From the NCBI GenBank assembly GCA_022457065.1, contig JAJGBQ010000004.1:434001-498000 (forward strand): a DNA stretch of 64,000 nt, read 5' to 3'. The stretch comes from Curvularia sp. ZM96 (taxonomy: Eukaryota > Ascomycota > Dothideomycetes > Pleosporales > Pleosporaceae). The position numbers were made by a program, and so were the translations under genes. How positions within the stretch are numbered: position 1 is the stretch's first letter; the number at the start of each line of letters is the position of its first letter. Of this stretch, positions 10,198 to 21,888 are shown one piece after another. A model generated the notes under the pieces. It made no database searches, was not told the DNA's origin, and was given only the letters and a program-made list of their open reading frames with translations.

Positions 10198-13170
10198 ATG
10201 ACAGACGTCTCGGCGGTCCAGGCGTATGCTGATCCTCAGCCGGCTCCCCTCGCCCTCTACGGTGGCCCTCCACCGCCTGCCTTTGCCCAGGCCTCTCCGC
10301 CCTTGGACGGCGTCGTCGAAGAGGAAGAATCGTCCACGATCAAGTGCATCTGCGGCTACGCTGACGATGACGGCAACACGGTGCTGTGCGAGAAGTGCGA
10401 CACGTGGCAGCACATCGTGTGCTACTACGAATCCGCCCAGCATGTCCCAGACGTACACGAGTGCGCAGACTGTCTCCCACGACCTGTCGACGCAAAGAGC
10501 GCTGCTGAGAAACAACGCATCCGAAGAGAGATGCACAATATTGGCGAGCGTAAAGGCAGGCCAAAGGCGTCCGCAAAGAACCCCAAGAAGCGACCAAAAG
10601 ACTCGCTTGCCCCGACACAATCCAACGCGTGGCCCACCCAAACCAACGGCGATCTGCACTACCTCCCTGAACGCAAGAGTGGAAGCCCACGAGACCAGCC
10701 CCCACCGAACAAGCGGCCCAAGACCAACCATCGCGCCTCTGGATCCGTAAGCGTCGTCAGTCAAGCACCAGCTCTGGCACCTACATCACGTAAACGAGGC
10801 GCGTCTATCCTGCTCAACGGCCACAGTCCTGTCAAGGCGCCTTCGAATGCTGACGGTCCCGCTGAAGACTACTCATACGAGTTCATGCATCTTTACCGCC
10901 AGCCTGAGCCAGCTTCTGCCGAGTCCAACTCTTACACACGCATCGATGTCGCCAACGATATTGCCATGTGGCTGCAAGACCCAGAAGCACTTGCAGAGGC
11001 TAGCGGAGGCAAGAAGCCTCAGGACATTTTTTCACGCATTGATAGTTCCATACAGGATCTCGAAACCAAAACTGCGCCAGAAATCGTGAAACAGACAGAT
11101 GTCGACTCGGCTGTACTAGCGCATGGTCTCCACCCCCAATGGCACTTTATAACAGCCGAGACGCCAGTTCCCGATGGTGGCTATGTTGGCGAACTGAAGG
11201 GCCTCATCGGTCGCAAAACTGACTACTATTCAGACCCGTCAAACCGATGGGACCTGCTACGGCATCCTGAACCTTTTGTCTTTTTCCCTCCCCACCTGCC
11301 CATCTATATCGACACCCGGCGCGAAGGCAACATATTCCGATATGCCAGAAGGAGCTGCAACCCGAACATGTCCATGAAGATTCTGATTGATTCGAGCAAC
11401 GACTACCACTTCAGCTTCCTGGCAACACGAGAGATTAGCCCCGGAGAAGAGCTCACTGTTGGTTGGGATATCGATTCTGAAGTACAGAAACAGCTGGCCA
11501 AGGTCGTCACCAACGGTGCCAAGGACGGCTTCAGGAAGATACAGCCCTGGGTGTCTTGTGTCCTTGCGAACTTTGGAGGCTGTGCCTGCGATATTTCCAA
11601 CGGCAATGAGTGCCTCCTGGAACGTGCCCGGCGCAACGTCACAGAATCAACCGCAGTCAAATCCAAGGGCAAGAAGATGAAGAAGTCACAGACATCTCCA
11701 ACAAGCACCGGCCATGCAACCAACAGCCGCGCAGGCAGCGAATTGGCCAACCGCGACGTCGTTGACGACGACCAAATGGACGCTCGCTCTACATCCGGCT
11801 CACACAAGTCAAGCAGTCGAGATATCACTCCAGCAACCCACATCTCGTTGGATGGCGATCTCAAACTATCAGAGCGTGAGAAGAGGAAGATTCAGCACCA
11901 GGAGCTTTTGTTCCAGAAGCTTGATCACGATGAACACAAGGGCAAACGGAAACGCACCAGCGCGGGGTCCAACCTCAACACACCGAACCCTTCATCCTCG
12001 GTAAGACGCCGCATAGATTCTCCGATTGGCTTTTCTAATACCGAAACACAGAGACGCTCTGGAAACACCGAGCCTTCGCCGTCAGCGCGCCATCGGGAAC
12101 ATAGCTACGGCGTAGCCCGCAAAACCTCGGGCAGTTCCACAAAGACCAATGGGCGTGCACCAGCCAGACCGAAGCCTGTATACGTGGACGCGTCGACCCA
12201 AACGGTCCCAGACAACAATGACAAACCAAAGACTTCCGTCACGCCGCGCCAATTGAAACCTCCAATGTCATTCAAGCGTAAGCTCTTGCAGCAGGCTCAA
12301 GAGGACAAGCTGCAGCGCGAACGAATGCGGTCGACGTCCGTGAAGATGGAAGCCAAATCCCCAGCTTTGAAGGACTTGTCTTCGAACAATCCTTCCCCAC
12401 TGCCACCGTCACCACCACTCGAGGAACCTTCAGCAATGGATACATCCACTGAGCCTGTACCTGACACGAGGCACAAAGAACTAACACCCGCAAAGGAACC
12501 CTCGCCTGAGCCTACAGTAGACGTTGAGATGGCGGACGCTGATGCCGCTGCTAACAATCCTCAAGCAACAAAGACTGAAGAGATGCCTGATGCCCCAAGA
12601 CCTGAGACTCCACGTGAACCCTCATGTCCCCCGAACCAGCCATCTGCTCCACCGTGGTCGGCCTCAACGCCAACCGAACCATCACCAAAGTCCAACCCAG
12701 TTGCTCCACCTCAACCTGCTGATATGGATGTCGAAACCCCGGCAAAGCCGGATGCGGTCAACACTGTCAGCGACCCCGTCGTCGCTCCCACATCGACTGC
12801 TACGCCTGTGTCAGAGAATACGGTTGCGCCTTCTCCAGCTCCATCGACAATCGCTTCTCCCTTCTCTCCTGCAGTCAACAACGCAGTCAAACCAACACCG
12901 GCCCGCAAGAAACTCAGTCTCAGTGATTACACCAACCGCAATCGAAAAACCAAGCTGGCACAAACACAGTTGACTGGTTCAAATGCCACTCCACCCCTGG
13001 CCACATCGCAATCCACAAGCTCACCAACATTATCAACCGCCAGTCTTCCAAACACAAACTCTCCACCACCCAAGGCTGTGGAACCTGCCCTGGCGCCTGT
13101 AGCAGAAGAGGCGAAGCCTGCTGAGGTGCCTATTGCCCATACTGTTGCGGCTGCTTCTACTTCGACATGA
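10198..13170 (+). CDS. SET3: PHD finger and SET domain protein (Set3-type, Set3C/HDAC complex)
   Basis: Chromatin regulator. Set3-type proteins anchor a histone deacetylase complex to H3K4-methylated nucleosomes through their PHD finger; the SET domain is generally regarded as catalytically inactive. Single exon, 990 residues. The PHD finger spans residues about 50-92 (CICGY, then CEKCDTWQH, CADC) with the Cys4-His-Cys3 ligands visible. The SET region covers roughly 300-425: a diverged core with YIDTRREGNIFRYARRSCNP, FLATREISPGEELTVGWD. The rest is disordered, with basic stretches and a long Pro/Ser/Thr-rich C-terminal third (PSPEP, PPSPP, SPFSP). The arrangement of one N-terminal PHD followed by SET matches Set3/Set4 and animal MLL5, not the H3K4 methyltransferase Set1. 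Start ATG is the first in frame after a stop-containing leader. Confidence 0.92.
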   Translation: MTDVSAVQAYADPQPAPLALYGGPPPPAFAQASPPLDGVVEEEESSTIKCICGYADDDGNTVLCEKCDTWQHIVCYYESAQHVPDVHECADCLPRPVDAKSAAEKQRIRREMHNIGERKGRPKASAKNPKKRPKDSLAPTQSNAWPTQTNGDLHYLPERKSGSPRDQPPPNKRPKTNHRASGSVSVVSQAPALAPTSRKRGASILLNGHSPVKAPSNADGPAEDYSYEFMHLYRQPEPASAESNSYTRIDVANDIAMWLQDPEALAEASGGKKPQDIFSRIDSSIQDLETKTAPEIVKQTDVDSAVLAHGLHPQWHFITAETPVPDGGYVGELKGLIGRKTDYYSDPSNRWDLLRHPEPFVFFPPHLPIYIDTRREGNIFRYARRSCNPNMSMKILIDSSNDYHFSFLATREISPGEELTVGWDIDSEVQKQLAKVVTNGAKDGFRKIQPWVSCVLANFGGCACDISNGNECLLERARRNVTESTAVKSKGKKMKKSQTSPTSTGHATNSRAGSELANRDVVDDDQMDARSTSGSHKSSSRDITPATHISLDGDLKLSEREKRKIQHQELLFQKLDHDEHKGKRKRTSAGSNLNTPNPSSSVRRRIDSPIGFSNTETQRRSGNTEPSPSARHREHSYGVARKTSGSSTKTNGRAPARPKPVYVDASTQTVPDNNDKPKTSVTPRQLKPPMSFKRKLLQQAQEDKLQRERMRSTSVKMEAKSPALKDLSSNNPSPLPPSPPLEEPSAMDTSTEPVPDTRHKELTPAKEPSPEPTVDVEMADADAAANNPQATKTEEMPDAPRPETPREPSCPPNQPSAPPWSASTPTEPSPKSNPVAPPQPADMDVETPAKPDAVNTVSDPVVAPTSTATPVSENTVAPSPAPSTIASPFSPAVNNAVKPTPARKKLSLSDYTNRNRKTKLAQTQLTGSNATPPLATSQSTSSPTLSTASLPNTNSPPPKAVEPALAPVAEEAKPAEVPIAHTVAAASTST

Positions 13171-14875
13171 GCGACATGATTCACGATACCCCCGCTCTTA
13201 TTTTGCAACCAAGTTTCATGGGCCGCCGGGCGACTCGCGCGTGGTCTTTCTTTCTCGCCTTTTCTTCTTTTTTGGAGTGTAAAAATATGTAATGATTATA
13301 AGTCGAACGATTTTTCTTTTCAAAGTCCTTGTTATATCCAGACGACTTGAAGTGTTCAGTCTCGGATTCCCCCCCTTTTTCTTTCTCGACTTTGTTGAAC
13401 TCATGGATTTTGATGTCACTTGGGTGTGGTTTTGGACCATGACGGGGGATTTGTGGATCCAGCGCGGGGGGAAAGAGAAAGAAATGGAAAGGAAAGGAAA
13501 TTACATATATAAAAAGAACAAAAAGTAGGGAAACAACCATCTTTTCTCCTCCATCTCCTCGTCTTCTTTTCTGTTCGCACCCAGTGTGAGAGTGAGGTCC
13601 TTACTATGCATACTTGATCTCTTGCAATGTGTGAAATGAATAGGCTTGAGGTTTTGTGCACTCCCCTGCTGTTGTTGAAGTTAAAGTTTGTCTGAAGTAG
13701 TGATGGTAATAGTATTGTTGGCATTGCTAGATTCAAGCGTGAAAGGATGAGAGTGGAGAAGGATTGGGAATGTCCTGATCTTTTCTGTTCTTGCTCGCTC
13801 TTCCTTTCTGCCGTTCAAAGGGGACGGGGTGGCGATGGAAAATGAGCTAGATGGAAGACTTGGTGGGGAATTCAAAGACATTTGACACCCTGGATCACGC
13901 TTTTGGTTTGGCTTTGGGATGGGGCACTTGGTGTGCTGATTGAGTGTGTTGACGACTGTGGTATGAGTTTCCCTGTCGTGAAATACAAGTGACTGAGTGG
14001 GTGCTTGTGTCGTCTGATTTTACTTTGGTGTGAGATATTCTTGAATGCAATGTGGATTGAGAAGACGAGAAGATGTGTATGAGGATGCATAGATGGCGCA
14101 CAGCGATCATCAAATATGCATCAGAAGTAGTGTTGTGTGCCGCTGCGGGTTTGTAGTAGTGACATACTGCGTGTCTCTATAGATACTGCTTACATGCATA
14201 GTGAAGCATCTTGTTCGACCGGGTTATATAGTAGCGTTGGATACTCTGTTCTTATTAGTGTTCTTAGTGTATCCGGGACTCCGTTGTTGAATTGCATGGT
14301 CTGACTTGCTTTAGAAACCATGGGGTTCAAATGTGGTCTCTGCCATGATTGCAAGGCGATGTGAAATGTTGTTAACTGATTGTGTCTGCATATCCTTGGC
14401 TTGATCTTCAAAGCTGAACGAGATAGGTCTTTCCAAGGCGAAGATAGTCTAACGATGCAAAAGTTGCGAGTTTGTAATGTCCCGTGTGAATGCACTTGCA
14501 GAGGAACGAACGAGTCTTATTCCAACATACAAATCACGTGATAGAGCACCGAGTATTGTCCAGCATCTTATCCAGTATAACACAATACTGATGCGTCTGA
14601 ACGATCGCATTGCGTTATAGGATATTAATATGACACACTTTTTATGGTTTCTCGCTCGGCTGTGGTGATAAGTCTTTCTGAAGCCTTTTCGCCCTACGTA
14701 AGGCAGCTGCGCCCCGCTGCCTTTCCTGCGCCTTCTCTCTCAGCCTCGTGCAGCTGATGATGGATCACAACATTCACCTCACTCTAAGAGCAGTTTGACT
14801 GCTCGGTCAACCTCTAACGACGAGAGCCATAATATACTACTGTGCTCCATCTATCCCTGTTACAAATCTGGCACC
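13171..14875. other. Intergenic: Set3-type 3' flank and NLR promoter region
   Basis: 1.7 kb. AT-rich homopolymer-containing 3' flank up to about 14100, then unremarkable sequence leading to the NLR gene. A CACCATGGA context marks the NLR start at 14876. No gene supported. Confidence 0.5.
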
Positions 14876-17800
14876 ATGGACGGCCTTTCAGGCGCAGCAA
14901 GCATTATCGCGGTAATCGACATATCGGCCAAAATCGTCTCCCTGTGCTTCCAATACTCTAAGGTTGTCAAAGACGCAAAAGATGACATCGAGCGTGTGCA
15001 GAGGAAGCTCGATGATATCATCCACATCTTGAACCAGATCAAGCAGCTCCTTGAAAGACAGGATAAGACAGCACTCTCTACCACTCGAGGCCTATCTGGC
15101 TCGCTTGAACAATGCCTAAAGGAGCTAAAACTTCTTCAGGAAAGGTTAGACCCAGGAAAAGCTCGCAAAACTATGAGTAGGATCGGCCTCCGTGCGCTCA
15201 AATGGCCATTCACGAGTAAAGAGGTGAACAAGATCGTTATGAACTTAGAGCAATACGTGCAGACCTTTAGCTCGGCGCTACAAGTTGATCAGACGTAAGA
15301 TTCTGTACAGAATTGGCATATGCGGATACAGCTTCTCATTGAATATACAGGGCCGTTGTGATAAACATAGACCAGAAGCTAGACTTGGCTAAGCTACCCA
15401 TCGCCCAGGGAGCATCTTACGACTCACACATGGAAGAGCACAACACGCGATGCTTACCAAATACCCGAACCACACTCTTGCAGGACATCAAAAACTGGGC
15501 ACAGGATAAGGGTAGCAAACCCATGTTCTGGCTAAGCGGCATGGCTGGCACAGGAAAGTCTACAATTGCGCGAACAATTGCTGAATCACTTGCTAGCCAT
15601 GGTCAGCTGGGAGCAACCTTCTTTTTCAAGAGAGGTGAAGGTGAGCGCGGTAACGCCTCGCGGTTTTTTACCACCATCGCTACTCATCTGGCCGCCTGTG
15701 AACCCGGTATGCTTCCTGGCATTAGGAAAGCACTTGATGAAGACTCGAATATAGCACACAAAGCTTTGAAAGAACAGTTTGAAAAGCTGATCTTGCAACC
15801 CCTTCTGGCGATAAAAACACCCTCTTCACAGGCCTTGGCGCGTATTGTTGTGATAGACGCGCTAGACGAATGCGAGCGAGAATCAGACATTCGGACAATT
15901 CTCCAACTGCTTGCTCGGACAAAAGACATCCATCCAGTGCCGCTTCGCGTTGTGGTGACTAGCCGACCAGAGCTCCACATCCGCCTTGGTTTTAGGGAGA
16001 TGCCCAACGGCACATACCAAGACCTAGGTAAGAGTTACATGTACGAAATGCATGTGAGGCATACACTAACTTCGTACCTGCGAATCTGCAGTCCTCCACG
16101 AAGTACCAAGGAGTACGATTGAACACGACATCCGTATATTCCTAGAGCATGAGCTCAGTGTGATACGAAAAGAACGTGACTTGTCTTCAGACTGGCCAAC
16201 GCAGCAACAGATCCTTACACTAGTTGAGTTGACTGTGCCACTTTTTATCTACGCTGCTACCGTGTGTCGATATGTTGGCAGTAAAGGAAGCAGTCCTACA
16301 TCTTTTCTAACAAAGGTTTTGCAGTATCAAAAGACAAGCTTCTCCCAGCTAGATCGGACCTACCTCCCAGTTCTTGATCAACTACTTAGTGAGCAGGAAG
16401 AGGATGAGAAGGAGACGTGGCTTCAAACTTTCCGAGAAATTGTTGGCAGTATTGTTGTCCTCCAAAATCCGCTTTCTACTGTCTCACTTGGCCGCCTACT
16501 TCAAATACCAAAAGAGGAGATACGAGGCCTACTGGAATCTTTGCACTCGATTCTCAGTATTCCTGCTAGCGAGGACGCTCCTGTTCGACTTTTGCACTTG
16601 TCCTTTCGGGAGTTCCTGATTGACCCCCAAAAGCAGGGGAAGATCCCGTTCTGGGTAGACGAAAAAGCGACACACAAGAAGCTCACTGCTCGCTGCCTTG
16701 AGATCATGTCTGGACCAAGCGGTCTGCATCAGGACATGTGCAGCCTTGAGGGACCTGGAACCCTGAAAAGCGAGATTGACGAGGGGCGGGTTACTAGTAG
16801 GTTGCCCCCTGACCTTCTGTACGCATGCCGTTACTGGATCGATCATCTCAAGGAAGGTCAGCAAGAAATTGTTGACGGAGACATGATTCACATCTTTCTA
16901 CAAAAACATTTTCTCCACTGGCTCGAGGCTATGAGTCTTATGAGTGAATCGAGCAGATGCGTCAAATTGCTTACCAATCTCCAGACACTTACCAATGTGA
17001 GATCTCTACAAAAGAAATCATTAACACTCTGCTAACGTGGAGCGCAGCCGTCTGCAGACTCAGTTCTAGCCTTTCTTCACGACGCCAAGCGGTTTGTGCT
17101 GCGGTTTCACGCTGTGCTAGCACTTGCACCACTCCAAGCCTACTGCTCCGCAATTGTGTTCGCACCCGAAAAGAGCATAACAAAGCAGACTTTTACAGAT
17201 CAAATGCTAGTGGAGGCTGAGGTCCTGACTTCGAAGGAAGTAGACTGGGACTCCTGTTACAGCACGCTTGAGGGCCATGACGATGGCGTCACGGCGGTGG
17301 CCTTCTCACCAGATGGGCAGCTAATAGTCTCTGGGTCTGAAGAGACATTGAAACTGTGGGAAGCGGACACAGGATCATTACGCAGCACACTCGAGGGTCA
17401 TAATAGCATTGTTGAAGAGGTTATCTTCTCACCGGACGGGCAGGTACTCGCTTCATCATGTAATGAAGAAGTGCGATTGTGGAATGTGGCGACAGGGTCG
17501 TGTTTCCAAACGCTCGAAGGATATCCCGAACGAGTTTCCAAATTGGCCTTTCTACTAGATGGGAAGTTGCTCGGTTCAGCATGTAAAACGACAGTACGCC
17601 TGTGGGATGTAGAGAATGGTATTTACCATAGTACACTCAAGAGGCATGACGCGGACGGGCCTGTAGACTTCTCGCCAGACGGGAAGCTGGTCGTGTGGGC
17701 ATCTAAAAACACAGTACGGGTATTAGAGACGAATACAGGGATATGTCGCCACACGTTCGAGGGCCATTCTGACTGGGTTATAGCCATGGCTTTCTCTCCC

Positions 17801-18706
17801 AACGGACAGCTGGTTGCGTCAGCGTCCTACGATCATATAATATATCTGTGGGAGGTAGAGACAGGAACATGTCGCCACACTTTCGAAGGCTCCACTGGAC
17901 ATATTTGGAAGGTGGCTTTCTCTCCAAATGGGCAGCTGCTCGCATCAGTCACTCAAAGCTCCATGCAGGTGTGCGAAGTGGAGACAGAGGAATGTCACAA
18001 TATACTTGAGGAAAACTCCAGACCAATTGATGATATGGCCTTCTCGCCGGATGGGCGGTTAGTTGTGCTAGGGTGTGGTAAGACGGTGCAGCTATGGGAG
18101 ACAGCGACAGGTAGACGTTACAACAAGTTTGACGGCCATATTTCTAATGCTACAGCGGTGGCTTTCTCACCAGATGGGCAGCTAGTTGCATCAGGGTCTC
18201 GGGATGCGACAGTAAGGTTGTGGGAAGTGAGGGGAGAGATACATCACCTGACGTCTGGGAGTGGTTCTGAGAGCGAGTCCGGGAATGACTCTGAGAGCGG
18301 CTCTGATTGGTTTACAGAGCTTGTCTTTTCTCCAAATGGGCAGATAGTCGCATCGGTGACTTATTATGGCATAATACGGCTGTGGGACGTCGAGACTGGA
18401 GAGTGCTACGACAAGATAACCATGTTTCCAGGGTCCAGGCCGTCCATCCGGTTTTCACCAGATGACCAGGTACTCCATACGCGCAAAGAGGACTTCCCTG
18501 TGCGAGCGAGTTCTACCGCCAAGCCGCTTCCTATACTGCAGGAACCTTCTTCTTACATTCGAGTAGAGAATGCTTGGATAATGCGCAACGAGCAACGTTT
18601 CCTGTGGCTTCCGCCAGATTATCGACCGTATGAGATTTGCACACGTGGGAATATGGTCTGTCTGGCACCCAACTCTAACCTGTTAGTTTTCCTTAGGATT
18701 CCGTAG
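14876..18706 (+). CDS. NACHT-WD40 NLR (STAND ATPase, HET-E/NWD type)
   Basis: Fungal nucleotide-binding STAND receptor of the kind involved in allorecognition and non-self responses. Four exons: 14876-15294, 15351-16027, 16092-16996 and 17048-18706, 1219 residues, introns 56, 64 and 51 nt; all junctions keep frame. The N-terminal helical domain (MDGLSGAASIIAVIDISAKI, about 1-140) resembles SesA or Helo-like N-terminal domains of such proteins; the exact family is uncertain. The NACHT core follows: Walker A GMAGTGKST, Walker B ARIVVIDALDECE, then VVVTSRPELHIR. A linker with LHLSFREFLIDP and FLHDAKRFVL joins to about nine or ten WD40 blades marked by FSPDG or FSPNG and LWEV/LWDV motifs. The blades are diverged from one another rather than near-identical. 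A second in-frame Met 27 codons upstream was rejected because the family start is MDGLSG. No lesions found; the gene appears intact. Confidence 0.92.
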
Positions 18707-19346
18707 CATTTTTTTTCCTAGCCTTGCTTTACTGTAAATAACACGATATGTTTGCATGACCTGAGAAATACCATCGTTCCTTAAAACATTCCACTCTCGC
18801 CCTTCGTACACGCCAAAATGCGCCGTAAAAAGTGTCTCTAGAACGAAGCTACCACCTCGTACAATCCACTTCAACTACCCATTCACCTCAAATACAGTAG
18901 CATCTCGCAAGAGCAAAAAAGAAAAAGAAGGAACGACATTACACCCCAAAAGAAGCCATCTCAAGTAGAAATAAAAGCAATAGCTCTCGTAAAGCAATAG
19001 CTCTCGTAAATCAATAGCTCTCGTAAATCAATAGCTCTCGTAAATCAATAGCTCTCGTAAATCAATAGCTCTCGTAAATCAATCTCATTCCCACCTTACA
19101 TGAAAACCCGTATTCCTTCGACCCAAACCCCCGCTTTTCGACCATGTTATTTAAGAAAACACATTACTTAGCTACATACACACATAGGAAAACCGTCCTC
19201 TAGCATATATATCATCAAAGCAAACACATGAACAAAAGAAGGAAACATAAAAAAAGCCCCGAACGAGCAGTACGCCAGAATACGTGCATGACATCCCCTA
19301 GTCCCAAGAGAAAAGAAAACAAAACGAAAAAAGTTGGAAGTGAAAT
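18707..19346. other. Convergent intergenic region between the NLR and the cupredoxin gene
   Basis: 640 bp holding both 3' flanks. It contains the 17-bp tandem array described separately, and A-rich stretches. No coding frame supported. Confidence 0.6.
18975..19083. repeat. 17-bp tandem repeat, 6.4 copies
   Basis: Six complete copies of a 17-nt unit followed by seven bases of a seventh. Units 1 and 2 read AAGCAATAGCTCTCGTA; units 3 to 6 read AATCAATAGCTCTCGTA, differing by a single G to T change. The array lies between the convergent 3' ends of the NLR gene and the cupredoxin gene. The unit length is not a multiple of three and no open frame crosses it. Confidence 0.97.
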
Positions 19347-19632
19347 TCACCCACCCCTCCCACCTTTATCTCCTCCATCTCTCCCACCCTCATCGTTTCC
19401 CCCAATTATGCCCCCCTCTCTCCCCCTCCTTCCCGCCCCACCTCCACCACCACCCACCGCACGCGACCCTGCAAACACAGCGTCGAAATAACTCGGCACG
19501 GGCTCGATTTCATCTGCATCTGCATCCTCACCTCTTGGTATCGGTGTCGTCGCTGTGCTGACTACCACCTCGTGCACTTGATGAGCAGCTGACTTGGTAT
19601 CTTGTTCCGCCGCTGCTGTATTCGCAGCAGCA

Positions 19633-19664
<32 letters not shown>

Positions 19665-20959
19665 AGTGGTGGTAGTGGTAGTGGTAAGTTCTACCTCGCC
19701 GCTAGCGTCTTGTGTCTGCTGTTGCGAGTCGAGTTCGTAGCGGATGGGGGGTTGCAAGGCTGTGCGCTGATGTTGTTGTTGTTGGTTGTGGAATTGATGC
19801 TGTGAGTAAGCGGGATGCGGGTCGAGAGGGCTTGCGATACCGGATTTGGTGGGGTGCATGTGTAGAGGGCTGGGGGAAGACGGGGGCGGAGGTGGGTAGT
19901 AGAGGGACATTGTTTGTGCTGGGGAGAATGCGGCGTGTGGAGGGTACTGTTGATGTTGATGCTGGTATGCGGTTGCGTCGTCTGTTGGTGGAGGGGCTTG
20001 GTGAGGGTATTGGTAGTAGTATGGTTGGTGGTGCATGGCGGTATTGGGTTCGGTGGTGCCGAGTTCAGCTCTGGAAACCATCATGCTCATGTTTCTTACG
20101 TGCCCGGTTGGATGTGTATCCGGTCGCCATATTGTGGTTGCTTTTCGCTTCAACTCGTCTTTCAGGCCCTTGGTGCGGCCCCAGAAGAAGAAGAGGAGTG
20201 CAGCGAGGATAGTGATGCAGGCGCTTGTGATGACCATGGCGATGACGGCGCGTTTGGAGAGGCTGCTCTTGTTGTCATTTGTTTTCCCTGTGCCTGGAGT
20301 GGATGTCGTGGTGCTAGATGGCGGATGGCTCGGTGAAGGGGTTTCGGCTGGAAAGGGCTCGCCCGGATTGAGCATGTAGCTGCTGTTTCGTGCTAGCCGC
20401 TGCTGCTCTTCTATAATTGTAGAGGCATTAGGATTAATGGCACCAACCATGCCATAGGTCAGACAGCTCCCTGGAGCCGAACAGTAGAAGAAAATGGGAT
20501 TTGTGTCGTTGATGACGATGCGATAGGTGGGCGGTGAAGGCAGCACCTTGTCCACAGGGTGGAAACCAGAAAAGAAACCCGTCTTCGAGGCCCCAGTCAT
20601 CTCATAGGGGATACATGGGAAACCGTATTCGGCACGCACGACGCTATGGTTGCGCGGGTAAAAGGCGAATTCTATAATCTATGGCTAGTTAGCTTAGAGA
20701 TTAGGAGTGACCAAGCAAGCCGACTTACATCACCGACATTGGCCACCGTCGTCTCAGGTTTGAACTTGTGATCTGCCAGGCCGACTTGAATGGTATGTGT
20801 CTGAGCTGGTGCCGATGTTGTCGTACTCGGTTGAACTGATGGTGTTGACGATGCTGTTACAACTCGGACGCCATCTTGTGCCAGGCATATCCTCGGAAGC
20901 TCTGTGGCAATCAGGAGTGACTGAAGAAATGTAGACCTCCAGGACCGTGACCTAGACAT
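19347..20959 (-). CDS. Single-pass membrane protein with a cupredoxin-like ectodomain and low-complexity cytosolic tail
   Basis: Two exons (minus): 20959-20729 and 20678-19347, 520 residues, one 50-nt intron; splicing restores VGDIIEFAFYPRNHSV. After a signal-like N-terminus (SWRSTFLQSLLIATELP), residues about 50-170 match the extracellular serine-rich/cupredoxin fold: HTIQVGLADHKFKPETT, PRNHSVVRAEYG, FFYCSAPGSCL. The NHS histidine and FYC cysteine are candidate copper ligands. A Ser/Thr/Pro stalk leads to one membrane span (AVIAMVITSACITILAALLF) followed by basic residues, placing the remaining half in the cytosol. That tail is rich in His, Gln, Pro and Tyr, with eight Thr and about fourteen Ala in a row, then acidic and Gly-rich ends. 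Known for many fungi as uncharacterised; function not known. A TTG two codons upstream is not a credible start. Confidence 0.82.
19624..19663. repeat. GCN/GGC trinucleotide repeat coding for poly-Ala
   Basis: Forty bases of GCA then GGC-type triplets within the cupredoxin gene, read on the minus strand as an alanine run directly after a threonine run encoded by ACC/ACT triplets. Purity suggests it may be length-variable between strains. Confidence 0.9.
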
Positions 20960-21888
20960 TTTCAAAAAGCCCTGCCTGCAGAGGTGAAATTTTCGAGGGA
21001 TATGTCCTGCAGTCGTTCCTCAACTCAGCCGTGAAAATAAAAGGGAGACTTGAGCTCCAAGAAAGGAACCAAGATGAAGGAGCATAATCAGTGCTAGGTT
21101 GCATCGAACCCATGGCAGTCGCCATGTAAACAAGGACGCATGTACTGGCTGTGGCGTAGGAAATGAGCCTAGAAGTGCCATGTATGAGCGCTATTCAGTT
21201 TTCGGCGCAGGTATAACAAAGAGCGTCCCAAGTGGGAAGGGGGCGTAGTGGGCGCGGTGGCGGTAACAAAGACAGCTGTACAAAGAGCCTCGGTATTGGG
21301 TATTTGCCAGGGTTGCACGTCACTGGAATTACCGATAATGTTTGAAAATGGACGAGGGTGTTGTACTTCTAGAATGCGGTGGGGACGAGGCTAAAGTTCA
21401 ACTGACATGGATGTTAGCGAAGGGGTAGCCAATGATGGTCAATGAATAAATTATATGGCGCTCCAGTGCATGTAATGACAAGATACTTGCATTGATAGCT
21501 CTGGTGGGCAACAGTCGTTGCGCGTCTAACGGATTTCATGGACACAATCAGGTGATACGAGGTTGAGGATCTTCGATTGTTTATTATTAATCTACTATTC
21601 CGAGCTACACAGAAAATGAGAGGAGTAGTAGTTCGACAAAGCGTACCATATGGTAATAACATAGCGCTATGTGGCTTGGTATATCCCGTGCAATTGTTGA
21701 TATGAAATCATAAGATACCAATGACATGAGCGCCATAACCAGGACTCCTGCGAAAAATTGATAGCCTGGCCGTTCTCTCCAGCCGGATAAAGGGACTGAG
21801 GCTGGTAACGTCCACGGCGACAAAGCACCGCATAAGGCTGTGCTATGCATTTGATCGTCTCAACTGCGTTAGCGGCGATGCAAGACTT
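20960..21888. other. Intergenic: cupredoxin gene promoter and PAS gene 3' flank
   Basis: 929 bp, upstream of one minus-strand gene and downstream of the next. Short frames only; nothing recognised. Confidence 0.5.

Noticed and set aside
14795..14875. Upstream in-frame start for the NLR, adding 27 residues
   Set aside because: The added residues are not family-like, while MDGLSGAAS in a CACCATGG context is the usual start of these receptors.
19602..20379. Long plus-strand frames over the cupredoxin gene
   Set aside because: Shadows of the triplet-repeat-rich minus-strand gene; translations are Gly/Val-rich with no domain.
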